From Xanthomonas melonis (GTDB lineage Bacteria; Pseudomonadota; Gammaproteobacteria; Xanthomonadales; Xanthomonadaceae), in contig NZ_JAJGQH010000019.1 in NCBI RefSeq assembly GCF_020783655.1, positions 42,049 through 106,048 of the forward strand: DNA of 64,000 nt, given 5' to 3'. The position numbers and the translations under genes are program-made. Under the pieces are notes generated by a model. That model was not told the origin of the DNA. It saw only the letters and a list, made by a program, of their open reading frames with translations, and did no database searches. Shown here piece by piece: positions 63,472 through 64,000 of the stretch (its first letter is position 1; each line of letters opens with the position of its first letter).

Positions 63472-63978
63472 ATGAGTCCGTCGAAAATTCAGACCTATCC
63501 TCATTGGACCTACTTCCTTTGCCTAGAGGAGGACGTAGTAAGACTCTCGCGCTCGGTAGAATTCACAGAGAAAAATTTCCATTGCTACTCCACCGAGATT
63601 GCAAGACTACTGATGGCAGCCTCCTCAGAGGTGGATGTTCTGGCGAAACTTGTCTGTAAGAGCATTTCAAGCTCGTCACAAGCATCAAGCATTGGAAGGT
63701 ATCAAGCAGAACTGACTGCTGCGTATCCAACAATACATAAAGCACTTACCATTATTCCAAGATTCGGAATAGAACTGCACCCGTTGTCAACTTGGGAAAA
63801 CCCTCAGAGTCCGCCGCTCTGGTGGAGCGCAACGAATAAAGTGAAGCATCATCGCTCCAAGCACTTCGAGCAAGCGACGCTTGTAAATCTTCTCAACGCA
63901 ATGGCGGCTCTTCTCATACTTGTGGATGGTCTGATCAACGCGGCCGGAGAACGAAGCAAGCCACATCCACCGCGCTAA
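63472..63978 (+). CDS. Cassette-encoded HEPN-like protein (168 aa)
   Basis: Helical protein starting MSPSKIQTYPHWTYFLCLEE. The segment PPLWWSATNKVKHHRSKHFE resembles the 'WW--YN-VKHdR' motif of a group of uncharacterised HEPN-like proteins. A hydrophobic C-terminal helix (LLNAMAALLILVDGLI) follows. ATG 63472 is 15 bases after attC 5. The TAA stop at 63976-63978 is followed by AGAGCGC, probably the beginning of the next attC, which runs off the window. Confidence 0.65.
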   Translation: MSPSKIQTYPHWTYFLCLEEDVVRLSRSVEFTEKNFHCYSTEIARLLMAASSEVDVLAKLVCKSISSSSQASSIGRYQAELTAAYPTIHKALTIIPRFGIELHPLSTWENPQSPPLWWSATNKVKHHRSKHFEQATLVNLLNAMAALLILVDGLINAAGERSKPHPPR

Positions 63979-64000
63979 GAGCGCTCAAATCCCCGATTTT

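Overview
The window is GC-rich proteobacterial chromosome, most probably a Xanthomonas. Four things point to that genus: a TonB-receptor/pectinase locus, an effector with a C-terminal domain of the Xanthomonas VirD4-interacting type (XVIPCD) next to a lipoprotein immunity gene, imperfect palindromic repeats of the CATCCGCCC...GGGCACCTTC type, and a run of small more A+T-rich genes at the right end separated by integron-type attC sites. No rRNA, tRNA, CRISPR array, insertion sequence or integrase gene was seen.

Left part (1-13113 and on to 19353). A few housekeeping and orphan genes (host-attachment protein, thioredoxin-like protein, ProP-like transporter, SRPBCC protein, EcsC protein, DUF938 methyltransferase) precede a long minus-strand block. 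Read in its direction of transcription, the block is tldD paralogue 2, tldD paralogue 1, tldE/pmbA, a DUF4159 gene, a MoxR ATPase, a DUF58 protein, a BatA-type membrane protein, a large DUF4175 membrane protein and a final membrane protein. Most junctions are tight or overlapping, so this looks like one envelope-associated system: an exported TldD/TldE peptidase next to a MoxR/vWA-type assembly.

Middle (19354-45950). This holds small hypothetical genes, fbp, an aromatic aminotransferase and a TonB receptor, then an aldehyde dehydrogenase and its usual DUF779 companion separated by a type IV secretion effector/immunity pair. The bacterial NHEJ pair ku-ligD follows with a coupled upstream orphan, then a FMN alpha-hydroxy-acid dehydrogenase. 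Next comes a poorly understood stretch: a 456-aa orphan, a lipoprotein, a broken secreted-protein gene, and a coupled pair made of a small protein and a winged-helix/STAND-NTPase/TPR protein. fabV closes this part with a TTG start.

Pectin locus (46207-59805). kdgK is divergent from a run of two TonB-dependent receptors, a pectin methylesterase, a family-10 pectate lyase and a 1286-aa secreted LamG protein. Together they would demethylate and cut pectin, import oligogalacturonates and phosphorylate KDG. Two near-identical operator-like sites lie between kdgK and the first receptor.

Right end (about 60000-64000). A chromosomal-integron gene-cassette array: short plus-strand ORFs, each with its own ribosome binding site and each followed by a roughly 55-85 bp attC-like element ending in GTTRRRY-like cores. 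At least three cassettes encode helical proteins with HEPN-like sequence patterns, and one of these is split at a poly-A tract that carries an in-frame A AAA AAG slippery heptamer. The array runs off the right edge, and no integrase is visible.
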